Source: Bogoriella caseilytica (lineage in GTDB: Bacteria > Actinomycetota > Actinomycetes > Actinomycetales > Actinomycetaceae). From it: a stretch of DNA of 64,000 nucleotides. Made by a program: the position numbers and the translations under genes. Positions 1 through 8,537 of this stretch are shown piece after piece (within the stretch, counting starts at the first letter, position 1; the number at the start of each line of letters is the position of its first letter). The stretch spans positions 1,178,001 through 1,242,000 of the forward strand of contig NZ_RKHK01000001.1 of the NCBI RefSeq assembly GCF_003752405.1, in the 5' to 3' direction. Below the pieces are notes generated by a model. That model made no database searches. It was not told where the DNA came from and was given only the letters and a program-made list of their open reading frames with translations.

Positions 1-90
1 ACCTGGTCACAGCCCCTGCTACCGCGGAGATCGCGCGGTACTGTCGGTTTTTGAATCGCCGGTCAAGGCGTGGACACACGGAGGTGACGG

Positions 91-1539
91 ATGGCCGCAC
101 AGGAGGAGCTCGCCGCACAGGCGGCGAACCCCGAGACCCCGCTGGCTCGGCTGCATGAGCTGGCCCAGCACCACCCGGAACTGCGGCCGGTGATCGCCGA
201 GAACCCCTCCACCTACCCCGCGCTGCTCACCTGGCTCGGCAGCCTGGGTGACGGGGCCGTGGACTCGGCACTGGCTCGGCGTGCGCAAGCGGGTACCGGC
301 GCGCAGCGGGTGGAGCGCCGATCCATCATGAGCCGTGACAGCGGCACAGCAGCTAGCGCGGCCTCGGCCTCGGACGCCGCCGCCTCCGAGCCGGCCGTCG
401 AGGATCAGCCCACCCAGGTCGCTTCCCCAGTGGACGACAGCCCCGCGAGTGCCGGCGATGAGGCCACCGCTGTCGCGCGTGGTCACTCGGCGCACACTCC
501 TGCCGGCTCCGCCAGCACCCCCGCAGCCGCAGGGCCGCCCGTGGGTGCCGCGCCTGCCGCGTGGGCAGCGTCGACTCCCCCCTGGCAGCCCACCACCGGG
601 AGCCCTGCCGCGGCGACGCCCGCGAGCTCGCTTCCCACCTCGGCTGCTTTCCTGTCGGCGGATGACCAGGAGGAGGACGACGCTCCGCGCCGCGGTTCGT
701 GGATCCCGCTGGCCGCACTGGCCGTGGTGGCCGCGGTGCTCGTCGGCATCGTGATTCTGCAGCTCGTGGGCGGCCGCACGGGTGATGACACACCACCGGT
801 GGCCGAGGAGCCCACCACCGACGAGCAGGTCGACGGTGAGGAGGAGACGCCCGAGGACGAGGGCGAGGACGAGGCACCCGACGACGAGGCCGAACCCGAC
901 CCGGCTGAGGAAGCCCGTCTGGCACTGGCCGACCTGCCGGAGACCACCTCCTGCGACGATGCCGCCGGGGATGCCGCCGTCGTCGCCACCTACGGCGACG
1001 CGCACTCCGACGGCGCCGAGTGGTCTGAATCCGGTGATGGATCGCTGGTCCTGGCCACTCTCGACGGCCTCGAATCGGCCTGTGACACCGCGTATGTGCG
1101 CGACATCGCCTCCCGTCTGGTCGATGACGGTCCCGACGCCGTCGCCGGTGAGATCCGCGCCTCGGGCGCCCAGTGGCTCGAGGCGCAAGATCCTCCCGCC
1201 GATGCGCGCGAGCTCAACCAGCTTGCCTCCCCCAGCGGCAACATCCGCTGCGACGGCAGTGGCGACAGCCTGCATTGCCGCATCGTGTCCTATGACTTCA
1301 CCGCCCCGGAAGGGTGCCCCGCCAGCACGGTGCTGGCACTGAACGCCACCGAGGGTGCCGAGGTGAACTGCGACCTGACCACCGCCGGTGAGGCTCCCAT
1401 CCTCTTCCCCGGGGAGTCTGCCGTGGTTGGTGACGGTGATCTGGCCTGCGAGACCGTGGGCGACGACGGCATCCGCTGCTGGTCACTGATCACCGGTGAG
1501 GGTTTCGAGCTCAGCCGCTCGGACTTCGACCTCTTCTAG
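91..1539 (+). CDS. Membrane-anchored protein with N-terminal variant leucine-rich repeat (LRV-like) domain
   Basis: A 482-residue protein. Residues 1-70 are helical and Leu/Pro-rich (ending near LGSLGDGAVDSALARR) and resemble the short N-terminal variant leucine-rich-repeat domain of actinobacterial membrane proteins. A low-complexity Ala/Pro/Ser linker follows. One membrane helix lies at about residues 204-228 (from WIPLAALAV), then a very acidic Glu/Asp stretch (about 235-275). The C-terminal 200 residues hold several Cys pairs and are predicted to be outside the cell. There is no N-terminal signal peptide, so the N-terminus should be cytosolic. GGAGGTGA at 80-87 fixes the ATG. The S9 peptidase gene follows after about 40 bp. 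The family is recognisable, but no function can be assigned. Confidence 0.8.
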   Translation: MAAQEELAAQAANPETPLARLHELAQHHPELRPVIAENPSTYPALLTWLGSLGDGAVDSALARRAQAGTGAQRVERRSIMSRDSGTAASAASASDAAASEPAVEDQPTQVASPVDDSPASAGDEATAVARGHSAHTPAGSASTPAAAGPPVGAAPAAWAASTPPWQPTTGSPAAATPASSLPTSAAFLSADDQEEDDAPRRGSWIPLAALAVVAAVLVGIVILQLVGGRTGDDTPPVAEEPTTDEQVDGEEETPEDEGEDEAPDDEAEPDPAEEARLALADLPETTSCDDAAGDAAVVATYGDAHSDGAEWSESGDGSLVLATLDGLESACDTAYVRDIASRLVDDGPDAVAGEIRASGAQWLEAQDPPADARELNQLASPSGNIRCDGSGDSLHCRIVSYDFTAPEGCPASTVLALNATEGAEVNCDLTTAGEAPILFPGESAVVGDGDLACETVGDDGIRCWSLITGEGFELSRSDFDLF

Positions 1540-1576
1540 GGAGCAGGACCGGCGCCCGGTCCGTCGTCATGGTGAG

Positions 1577-3688
1577 ATGGGTGGCGTGAATAATGAGAAC
1601 GTTACTCAGCACAGCGCAGCGGACGCTCCGCCTACCCCGTTCCACGATCTCGACGCCTACACGGCGTTGCCCCGCCTGGGCGGCCTGAGCCTCTCACCGG
1701 ACGGCACCCGGCTGATCGCCGGCGTGGCCACCCTGGACAAGGAACCAGCCGAGGCCACCCGCTACCGCACGGCGCTGTGGGAGATCGATCCGGTGGGCGA
1801 GCGCGCTCCGCGCCGACTCACCCGAGGCGCCAAGGGTGAGTCACAGCCGGTCTTCACCCCCGAGGGTGATCTGCTCTTCGTGGCCGCCCGGGACGAGGAC
1901 GAGCCCGCAGCTCTCTGGGCCGTGCCGGCCACCGGCGGCGAAGCCCGGTGCGTGGCCTCCCATCCTGGCGGGGTAAGCGCCGTCCACGTGGCTGCACAGT
2001 CCGGGACGGTGGTCATCCAGGCGCAGGCACTGCACGGCGCCGCGGACCTCGAGGAGGACAAGCAGGTCCGCAAGGAACGCAAGGACAAGAAGGTCTCCGC
2101 GATCCTCCACGAGGACTACGGAGTGCGGTTCTGGGATCACGACCTCGGCCCGGGCAGCGCCCGGCTGTACGCGGCCACCCTCGACGCCGCCGTCGTCGCC
2201 GGCCCGGATGATGCGGCGGAGCACGAAGGGAGCGCGGAGCTGCGTGACCTCACCCCCGATGCCCGACGCCAGAATCTGAGCTGCGCCGTCTCGGCCGACG
2301 GAAGCTTCCTGGTGAGTACCTGGCGCGTCCACGAGGGACGCGCCAGCACCCGGACCGACCTGGTGCGCATCGACGCTGCTACCGGCGAGCGCAGGGTGCT
2401 GCTCCGCGCGGACGAGACCTACGACTTCGGGGCCCCCACCATCAGCCCCGACGGCGCCACCCTGGTCTACACCCGCAGTCGGCGCTCGACTCCCGAGCTG
2501 GCACCGCAGCCCGAGCTGTGGTCCATGGACCTCGATTCCGGGAGCACGCGTCGCCTGGCCGGGGACCTCGACCTCTGGCTCTCGGCCGGCTCACCGCAAG
2601 CGTGGCTCCCGGACAGCAGCCGCTTGCTTGCCACTGCCGATGCCAACGGACGGGGGGCGATCATCGAGATCAATCCTGCCGACGGGACCGCGCGACGGCT
2701 ATCGCTCAGCGACCCCGACGCCACGTACACCGACGTCATCGCCGCGCCCGACGGCGTCAGCGCCTACGCGCTGCGCACCTCGTACGCCTCCCCGTCCGAG
2801 CCGGTGCGGATCGACCTCGCCAGCGGTGAGGTCAGCGCACTGCGTTCCCCTGCTCCGCGGCCGGCGCTGCCTGGATCCTTGACCGAGGTGGAGACCACCA
2901 CCGCAGACGGCACCCGGGTGCGCGCCTGGCTGTGCCTGCCCCAGGGCGCTTCCGCCGACGAGCCTGCTCCCTTGCTGCTGTGGATTCACGGCGGCCCCCT
3001 GAACTCGTGGAACGCGTGGTCGTGGCGCTGGTGCCCGTGGATCATGGTGGCCCGCGGCTACGCCGTGCTCCTGCCGGATCCCGCGCTGTCGACCGGCTAC
3101 GGCCAGGACTTCATCCAGCGCGGATGGGGCTCCTGGGGAGCGGCCCCCTACACCGACCTGATGGCGATCACCGATGCCACCGAGGCACGCTCGGACATCG
3201 ATGACAGCCGGACCGCCGCCATGGGTGGTTCCTTCGGTGGCTACATGGCCAACTGGGTGGCCGGTCACACCGACCGCTTCGACGCCATCGTGACGCACGC
3301 CAGCCTGTGGGCTCTGGACCAGTTCGGGCCCACCACCGACGCCGCCGCGTACTGGTCGCGGGAGATCAGCCCCGAGATGGTGGCCGAGCACTCGCCGCAC
3401 CTGTCGGTCGAGGAGATCCGCACCCCGGTGCTGGTGGTCCACGGCGACAAGGACTACCGGGTGCCCATCGGGGAAGGGCTGCGACTCTGGTACGAACTGC
3501 TGTCGGCCTCGGGCCTGCCGCAGGACGAGGACGGCTCCACGGTGCACCGCTTCCTGTACTTCCCGGACGAGAACCACTGGGTGCTCACCCCGCAGCACTC
3601 CAAGATCTGGTACGACGTGATCTTGGACTTCTTGAGCCGGCACGTTCTTCAGGAGGATTCTGGGGAGTTGCCCCGACTTCTCGGATGA
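1577..3688 (+). CDS. S9 family peptidase (prolyl oligopeptidase-like)
   Basis: Serine peptidase of family S9 that cleaves oligopeptides. The N-terminal 420 residues form a beta-propeller with repeated SPDG-type blades (LSLSPDG, TISPDGATLVY). The C-terminal 250 residues are the alpha/beta-hydrolase domain. The catalytic triad is visible: Ser552 in GGSFGGYM, Asp626 in HGDKDYRVP, His667 in DENHW. There is no signal peptide, so it is probably cytosolic. The reading frame is open upstream into the preceding gene, so the start is uncertain. ATG 1577 is used here; GTG 1586 is also possible, with GGTGAG at 1571-1576 spaced 9 nt from it. A strong hairpin follows the stop. Length (703 aa) is normal for the family. 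Confidence 0.9.
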   Translation: MGGVNNENVTQHSAADAPPTPFHDLDAYTALPRLGGLSLSPDGTRLIAGVATLDKEPAEATRYRTALWEIDPVGERAPRRLTRGAKGESQPVFTPEGDLLFVAARDEDEPAALWAVPATGGEARCVASHPGGVSAVHVAAQSGTVVIQAQALHGAADLEEDKQVRKERKDKKVSAILHEDYGVRFWDHDLGPGSARLYAATLDAAVVAGPDDAAEHEGSAELRDLTPDARRQNLSCAVSADGSFLVSTWRVHEGRASTRTDLVRIDAATGERRVLLRADETYDFGAPTISPDGATLVYTRSRRSTPELAPQPELWSMDLDSGSTRRLAGDLDLWLSAGSPQAWLPDSSRLLATADANGRGAIIEINPADGTARRLSLSDPDATYTDVIAAPDGVSAYALRTSYASPSEPVRIDLASGEVSALRSPAPRPALPGSLTEVETTTADGTRVRAWLCLPQGASADEPAPLLLWIHGGPLNSWNAWSWRWCPWIMVARGYAVLLPDPALSTGYGQDFIQRGWGSWGAAPYTDLMAITDATEARSDIDDSRTAAMGGSFGGYMANWVAGHTDRFDAIVTHASLWALDQFGPTTDAAAYWSREISPEMVAEHSPHLSVEEIRTPVLVVHGDKDYRVPIGEGLRLWYELLSASGLPQDEDGSTVHRFLYFPDENHWVLTPQHSKIWYDVILDFLSRHVLQEDSGELPRLLG

Positions 3689-3696
3689 TGGCAATA

Positions 3697-3736
3697 GCGA
3701 TGGGCCCGGCATGCACCTGCATGCCGGGCCCATCGC
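3697..3736 (+). terminator. Strong intrinsic terminator after the S9 peptidase gene
   Basis: A perfect 18-bp inverted repeat (arms 3697-3714 and 3719-3736) with an ACCT loop begins 8 bp after the peptidase stop codon. It is GC-rich and followed by CGTTCTG rather than a T-run, as is common in high-GC actinobacteria. Confidence 0.85.
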
Positions 3737-4161
3737 CGTTCTGCCCGGCCGTGAGACCGATTCTGGATGCCGGGTTCAGTTGTGCTAACGTCCCCCTTTG
3801 TCAGCCGGGCCAGATGAGCCCGTCGCGCTGGAAGACCCCATTCCGGCCTCCAGGCGGCAGACCCGCCTGAGGCCCCGGAACGCGCCGCCACGAGCGGCCA
3901 GAGGCACGCGCGACCCGGCACAGGCATGGAAGGACGTACCCGTGGGGGGCGGGTCGGTCTTCAGCCTGCCCTCATCCCGCTGACCTGCAGTTTTGCCTGA
4001 CACTGCCGGCACGGACGAGAAGAGGAGTGTGATCGATCGCCCCAGGGCGCGCGCAGAGAAACCGGTCGGCACTCAGCCTTCCGCTCCGCACAGCCGCCAC
4101 GAGTCGTGACCCAGCACACTTCTTGACAGAGAGCTTTCTCAACAAAAAAGGGAGGTGGCGC
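3737..4161 (+). other. Long noncoding leader upstream of the symporter gene
   Basis: About 425 bp with no convincing gene. It holds a possible promoter near 3780-3791 (TAACGT at 3786-3791) and a GC-rich hairpin at 3845-3874 (12 bp with one bulged C). It ends in the ribosome-binding site GGAGG at 4151-4155. Short frames inside it (for example from 3798) look like GC-rich noise. I could not match it to a known riboswitch class; the length and hairpin would fit a structured 5' UTR. Confidence 0.4.
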
Positions 4162-5826
4162 GTGAACAATGAGACTATTCAGTTCGGCGCCCTGATGACC
4201 GTCATTCTACTCGTGTTGTTCTACGGTGGAACACTCTTCATTTCCATGCGCATCCGGAAACGAAAAGAGAACGCGGATCAGTACATGACCGCCAGTGGGA
4301 AGATTGGTTTCGGGATTTCTGCGGCCTCCATGACCGCCACCTGGATCTGGGCCTCCTCGATGTACGCCTCGGCCACTTCCGGCTACAACTACGGCGTCTC
4401 GGGCCCGATCCACTACGGCTTGTGGGGCGCGTTGATGATCCTGTTCATCTACCCCTTCGGTAAGCGCATTCGTACCGTGGCACCCCGAGCGCACACCTTG
4501 GCCGAGGTGATGTACGCGCGCCACGGGCGCTCCAGCCAGCTCATCCTTGCCGGGTCAAATGTCGGCGGGTCCCTCCTGAGCCTGCTCTCGAACTTCATCG
4601 CCGGCGGCGTGCTCATCTCGTTCCTCTCGCCGTTCACCTTCGCCCAGGGCGTCATCGCCATCGCGGCGGGTGTGCTGCTGTACACGCTCTGGTCAGGGTT
4701 CCGGGCCTCGGTGCTGACGGACTTCGTGCAGGTCATGGCGATGTTCGCCGCCGTGGTGATCATCGTCCCCTTCATCTTCTTCGCCGCCGACTTCCCCAGC
4801 GCTTTCGAGACCGGTGCCTCGAACCTCACGGCTCAGCAGGGGAGCTTCTTCTCCTCCGATGCCTTCCTCGAACAGGGCGCCCCCTACATTGCGGCCGTGT
4901 TGGCTTACGCCATCGGTAATCAGACCATTGCCCAGCGACTCTTCGCGGTGCGCAAGGACCTGATCCGGCCCACCTTCGTCACGGCCACGATCGGTTATGG
5001 CGCCATGGTGATCGGCGTCGGCATGCTCGGTGTACTGGCGCTCTACCTCGGGCTGGACTTCACCGGCCGCGAGAACGACATCATCCCGGAGATGGCGGCC
5101 AGCTATTTGCCCGCAGCATTGCTTGCGGTTTTCTTCGTCATGATCATCGGCGCGCTCTCCTCCACTGCCGACTCCGACCTCTCGGCGCTCTCCTCGATCG
5201 TGATGGCCGACATCTACGGCCAGAACGTGGCGGGCAAGGACAAGGCCAACCCCCGCAAGATGCTGCTGATCGGCCGGATGACGATGGTGACCGCCACCGC
5301 TGCGGCCGTGATCCTGGCGACCCTCGAGCTCGACATCCTCGACCTGCTGGTCTTCGTCGGGGCGCTCTGGGGTGCACTGGTCTTCCCGGTGCTGGCCAGC
5401 TTCTATTGGGACAAGGTCACCAACAAGGCCTTCACCATCTCGGTGCTGGCCGCCTTGGCCCTGTTCATCCCGGTCCGCTTCTCACTGATCCCGATGAATG
5501 CGGTGACCGGCCTGCTCGTGGATGTGCTGTCGGTGATTGGCGTCGGGGTGGTCCTGGGGCTGATGGCCTTCGGCTTCTTCGGCCCCAAGGTCGGCAAGAT
5601 CGTCGGCCTGGTCGCCTCGATCGCCTCGGCGCCCTTCATCCTGGGCTTCCTGCACGAGTACGCCACGTTGAGCGCTTCCCTGGTGGCTTACGCCGTCAGC
5701 ACGGTGGTCTGCTATCTGATGTCCTTCCGCCAGACGACGCGTTTCGACTTCGACCTGATCGCGCAGCGCACCGGTGAGTTCGACCAGCGCGAGCACGCAT
5801 CCACCTCGAGTGAGGAGCACAAGTGA
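4162..5826 (+). CDS. Sodium:solute symporter (SSS family), DUR3-like branch
   Basis: A polytopic membrane transporter (about 13 helices, 554 aa) of the LeuT-fold SSS family, which couples sodium import to solute uptake. The stretch WIWASSMYASATSGYNYG followed by VSGPIHYG resembles the urea/polyamine (DUR3) branch more than proline permeases, but the substrate cannot be fixed from sequence. GTG 4162 was chosen because GGAGG (4151-4155) lies 6 nt upstream; an in-frame TTG at 4123 has no such site. The gene overlaps the next one by 4 nt (GTGA), so the miniprotein downstream is translationally coupled and probably works with it. Confidence 0.88.
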   Translation: MNNETIQFGALMTVILLVLFYGGTLFISMRIRKRKENADQYMTASGKIGFGISAASMTATWIWASSMYASATSGYNYGVSGPIHYGLWGALMILFIYPFGKRIRTVAPRAHTLAEVMYARHGRSSQLILAGSNVGGSLLSLLSNFIAGGVLISFLSPFTFAQGVIAIAAGVLLYTLWSGFRASVLTDFVQVMAMFAAVVIIVPFIFFAADFPSAFETGASNLTAQQGSFFSSDAFLEQGAPYIAAVLAYAIGNQTIAQRLFAVRKDLIRPTFVTATIGYGAMVIGVGMLGVLALYLGLDFTGRENDIIPEMAASYLPAALLAVFFVMIIGALSSTADSDLSALSSIVMADIYGQNVAGKDKANPRKMLLIGRMTMVTATAAAVILATLELDILDLLVFVGALWGALVFPVLASFYWDKVTNKAFTISVLAALALFIPVRFSLIPMNAVTGLLVDVLSVIGVGVVLGLMAFGFFGPKVGKIVGLVASIASAPFILGFLHEYATLSASLVAYAVSTVVCYLMSFRQTTRFDFDLIAQRTGEFDQREHASTSSEEHK

Positions 5827-5954
5827 GCACCACGATCCTGACGATCTACACCCTGATGTGGCCGGGGATTCTGGCGGTCACGGGTGTCATCATCCTGCGC
5901 GCCTTCATTTCCGACTGGCGCCAAGCCAAGCGCGAAGGCCGCGACATCATCTAG
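5823..5954 (+). CDS. Small membrane accessory protein of the SSS symporter (43 aa)
   Basis: A 43-codon gene starting at GTG 5823 inside the symporter's stop region (4-nt GTGA overlap). It encodes one hydrophobic helix (about residues 5-28, including WPGILAVTGVIIL) and a charged tail ending KREGRDII. This matches the layout of 'symporter small accessory proteins' encoded just after SSS or NSS transporters: about 40 aa, one helix, polar C-terminus. The role is inferred to be assembly or regulation of the transporter; no catalytic function is expected. A 14-bp-stem terminator begins 24 bp after its stop, which closes a two-gene operon. Confidence 0.75.
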   Translation: MSTTILTIYTLMWPGILAVTGVIILRAFISDWRQAKREGRDII

Positions 5955-5978
5955 CCGGCTGAGCGCGCGCACGATGAG

Positions 5979-6010
5979 CCGGGGGCGCCAGGACTACCTG
6001 GCGCCCCCGG
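5979..6010. terminator. Bidirectional terminator between convergent operons
   Basis: A perfect 14-bp inverted repeat (5979-5992 and 5997-6010) with loop ACTA. It sits 24 bp after the symporter miniprotein stop and 57 bp from the 3' end of the E2 gene on the other strand, so it can end both transcripts. Confidence 0.8.
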
Positions 6011-6067
6011 GGCAGTGCAGGCCTCCGGGCGCCGGACGACACCTGGCACAGAACCGCCCGCCTCGGG

Positions 6068-7486
6068 CTAGCTCCAGACGAAGGCTTGGGCGGGGTCTTC
6101 GAGGATCCTGGCGACATCGGCCAGCATCTTCGAGCCCAGCGCCCCGTCCACGAGGCGGTGGTCCATCGACAGCGCGAGTTGGGTGACCTGGCGGATGGCG
6201 ATCTCGCCGTGGTGAACCCAGGGCTGTGGACGCACGGCGCCGAAGGCCAGGATCACCGACTCACCCGGGTTGAGGATCGGGGTGCCGGTGTCGATGCCGA
6301 AGACGCCCACATTCGTGATCGAGACGGTGCCGTCGCTCATCTCGGCAGGCTGGGTCTTGCCCGCGCGGGCACGCTCCACCAGATCGCCCAGCGCGTGGGC
6401 GAGTTCGAGCATCGAATGGCGGTGCGCGTCCTTGATGTTGGGCACCATGAGCCCGCGCGGTGTCTGAGCGGCGATCCCGAGGTTCACGTAGTGCTTGTAG
6501 ACGATCTCCTCGCGCTCACTGTCCCACGAGGCGTTGACCTCGGGGTGACGGCGGATGGCGAGCAGGAAGGCCTTCATGACCACCAGCAACGGGGTGACCC
6601 GCACGCCGGCGAACTCCTTGTCGGACTTCAGCCGCTCCACCAGCTCCATGGTGCGGGTGATGTCGACCGTGTGGAAGACCGTCACGTGCGGCGCCGTGAA
6701 GGCGGAGCTGACCATGGCCTCCGCGGTCCGCCGGCGCACCGCGCGAGCGGCCACCCGGGTGGTGCGGCCATCGGGTGAGACCGTTCCGCCTTCGAGCCAG
6801 GGCTCGCCGGGGTAGGTGGCCAGGGACTGCGCATCGGTGCGGCCCACATGGGCGTGCACGTCCTCACGGGTGATGATCCCGCCGGGCCCGGTGCCGGACA
6901 CGGCGGCGAGGTCGACGCCGAGATCCTTGGCGAGCTTGCGCACCGGCGGCTTAGCCAGCACCCGGGCGTCCGAGGGGCGCGGCGCGGGCTCCTGCTCCGG
7001 GGCGCTGACAGCCGCGGGCTTGCTCGGGGGCGTGGCGGGGGCCGGCTCATCCGGGCTGGTGCTCTTGCGCTTGCGCCGCGAACTCGCCGCGCCAGAGGTG
7101 CCGTAACCCACGAGCACCGATCCGGAACTTTCACCATCCTCTTCCGAGGCCTCGCCTGCGTCCGTGCCGCCGGACGCCGCGGTGGGCGCCGGTTCGGCAG
7201 TAGCACCCGAGGCGGCGCCGTCGTCCGGGCCTTCCGGGCTGCCCGGGTCGGTATCGATGACGAGCAGCGGCGCCCCGACGTCCACCGTCTGCCCTTCGCT
7301 GACCAGGAGTTCGCGCACCACCCCGGCCTGCGGGCTGGGCAGCTCCACCACCGACTTCGCGGTCTCGATCTCGCACAGGAGCTGGTTGGCCGTCACCGTG
7401 TCGCCCGGGGCCACGGCCCAGGAGACGAGATCGGCCTCGGTCAGCCCCTCGCCGACGTCGGGGAGTTTGAAGTGGAGGTAGCGCAT
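6068..7486 (-). CDS. bkdC: Dihydrolipoamide acyltransferase E2 of a 2-oxoacid dehydrogenase
   Basis: The E2 core that moves the acyl group from E1 to CoA. Domains in order: one lipoyl domain (residues 1-80, lipoylated Lys in EIETAKSVVE), a Pro/Ala/Ser-rich hinge, the peripheral E1/E3-binding domain (about 165-205, RKLAKDLGVDL), and the catalytic acyltransferase domain with its His motif SMDHRLVDG near the C-terminus. A single lipoyl domain and the E1alpha/E1beta partners point to a branched-chain-type complex, though a pyruvate substrate is not excluded. The start has AGAGGA upstream. It is the last gene of the operon, 10 nt after E1beta. No E3 gene is in the window, so E3 is presumably shared and encoded elsewhere. 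Confidence 0.93.
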   Translation of the reverse strand: MRYLHFKLPDVGEGLTEADLVSWAVAPGDTVTANQLLCEIETAKSVVELPSPQAGVVRELLVSEGQTVDVGAPLLVIDTDPGSPEGPDDGAASGATAEPAPTAASGGTDAGEASEEDGESSGSVLVGYGTSGAASSRRKRKSTSPDEPAPATPPSKPAAVSAPEQEPAPRPSDARVLAKPPVRKLAKDLGVDLAAVSGTGPGGIITREDVHAHVGRTDAQSLATYPGEPWLEGGTVSPDGRTTRVAARAVRRRTAEAMVSSAFTAPHVTVFHTVDITRTMELVERLKSDKEFAGVRVTPLLVVMKAFLLAIRRHPEVNASWDSEREEIVYKHYVNLGIAAQTPRGLMVPNIKDAHRHSMLELAHALGDLVERARAGKTQPAEMSDGTVSITNVGVFGIDTGTPILNPGESVILAFGAVRPQPWVHHGEIAIRQVTQLALSMDHRLVDGALGSKMLADVARILEDPAQAFVWS

Positions 7487-7496
7487 CGTGGTCCTC

Positions 7497-8537
7497 TCAG
7501 TAACTCAGCGCACGGTCGAGGGCGTCGAGGATACGGTCGAGCCCGGGAAGGTAATGCTCCTCATGGACCGAGGCCGGGTAGGGCGTGTGGAAGCCGGCCA
7601 CGCGCAGCACCGGCGCCTCAAGAGAGTAGAAGCACCGCTCGGTCACCGCAGCGGCGAGCTCGGCACCGGGGCCAAGGAACCCGGGCGCCTCGTGCGCCAC
7701 CACCAACCGGCCGGTGCGCTCCACCGAGGCGGCGACCGTGTCGACGTCGAGAGGGGAGAGCGAACGCAAGTCGATGACCTCGGTCTGCTGGCCGTCCTGT
7801 GCGGCCAGTTCCGCAGCCGTCAGCAAGGTCTTCACCGTGGGCCCATAGCCGACAAGCGTGGCCTGGGCACCCTCTGCGGGCCGGCGCACCACGCGGGCGG
7901 CGTGCAGCCCGTCGGTCAGGCCCTCCGTGCTGAGGTCCACCTCGGAGCCGAGATCGACGGCGGCCTTGTCCCAGTAGCGGGCCTTGGGCTCGAGAAAGAT
8001 GACCGGGTCGGGCGAGGCGATGGCCTGCTGGATCATGGCGTAGCCGTCAGCGGCGGTGGCCGGGGAGACCACGCGCAGGCCCGCGGTGTGCGCGAAGTAC
8101 GCCTCGGGAGACTCACTGTGGTGTTCGATGGCGCCGATGCCGCCGCCGAAGGGCATACGGATGACCACCGGCACCTCGAGGTCACCGGAGGAGCGGTAGC
8201 GGATCTTGGCCAGCTGGCTGGTGATCTGGTCGAAGGCGGGGTAGACGAAACCCTCGAACTGAATCTCGCAGACCGGTCGGTAGCCCGCCATAGCCAGCCC
8301 GATTGCGGTGCCCACGATGCCGGATTCCGCCAGCGGGGTATCGACCACCCGGTCGGCGCCGAACTCGGCCTGCAGGCCGTCGGTGATGCGGAAGACGCCA
8401 CCCAGTGGCCCGATGTCCTCACCCATCAGCATCACGGAGTCGTCGCGTCCCAGGGCTGCGCGCAGGCCCTCGTTGATGGCCTTGGCCAGCGGGAGGGTGG
8501 CTGTGCCGGTGGATACCGGCGTGGTGGTCGCGCTCAT
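7497..8537 (-). CDS. bkdB: 2-oxoacid dehydrogenase E1 beta subunit
   Basis: The beta chain (346 aa) of the thiamine-diphosphate-dependent E1 heterotetramer that decarboxylates branched-chain 2-oxoacids or pyruvate. Typical landmarks are GEDIGPLGGVFRIT near residue 40, DTPLAESGIVGTAIGLAM, and MPFGGGIGAIEHHSESPEAYF, followed by the C-terminal transketolase-like domain (VIDLRSLSPLDVDTV). It overlaps the E1alpha gene by 4 nt (ATGA), so the two chains are translationally coupled in equal amounts. AGGAGAG lies just upstream of its start. Confidence 0.94.
   Translation of the reverse strand: MSATTTPVSTGTATLPLAKAINEGLRAALGRDDSVMLMGEDIGPLGGVFRITDGLQAEFGADRVVDTPLAESGIVGTAIGLAMAGYRPVCEIQFEGFVYPAFDQITSQLAKIRYRSSGDLEVPVVIRMPFGGGIGAIEHHSESPEAYFAHTAGLRVVSPATAADGYAMIQQAIASPDPVIFLEPKARYWDKAAVDLGSEVDLSTEGLTDGLHAARVVRRPAEGAQATLVGYGPTVKTLLTAAELAAQDGQQTEVIDLRSLSPLDVDTVAASVERTGRLVVAHEAPGFLGPGAELAAAVTERCFYSLEAPVLRVAGFHTPYPASVHEEHYLPGLDRILDALDRALSY

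Noticed and set aside
3798-3983. Short frame (about 61 codons) inside the symporter leader
   Set aside because: No ribosome-binding site, Arg/Pro-rich composition and no family resemblance; typical GC-rich noise.
4123-4149. TTGACA at 4123-4128 as a -35 box or TTG start for the symporter
   Set aside because: A -10 box 17 bp later would fall on the Shine-Dalgarno sequence, and the start with GGAGG is GTG 4162.
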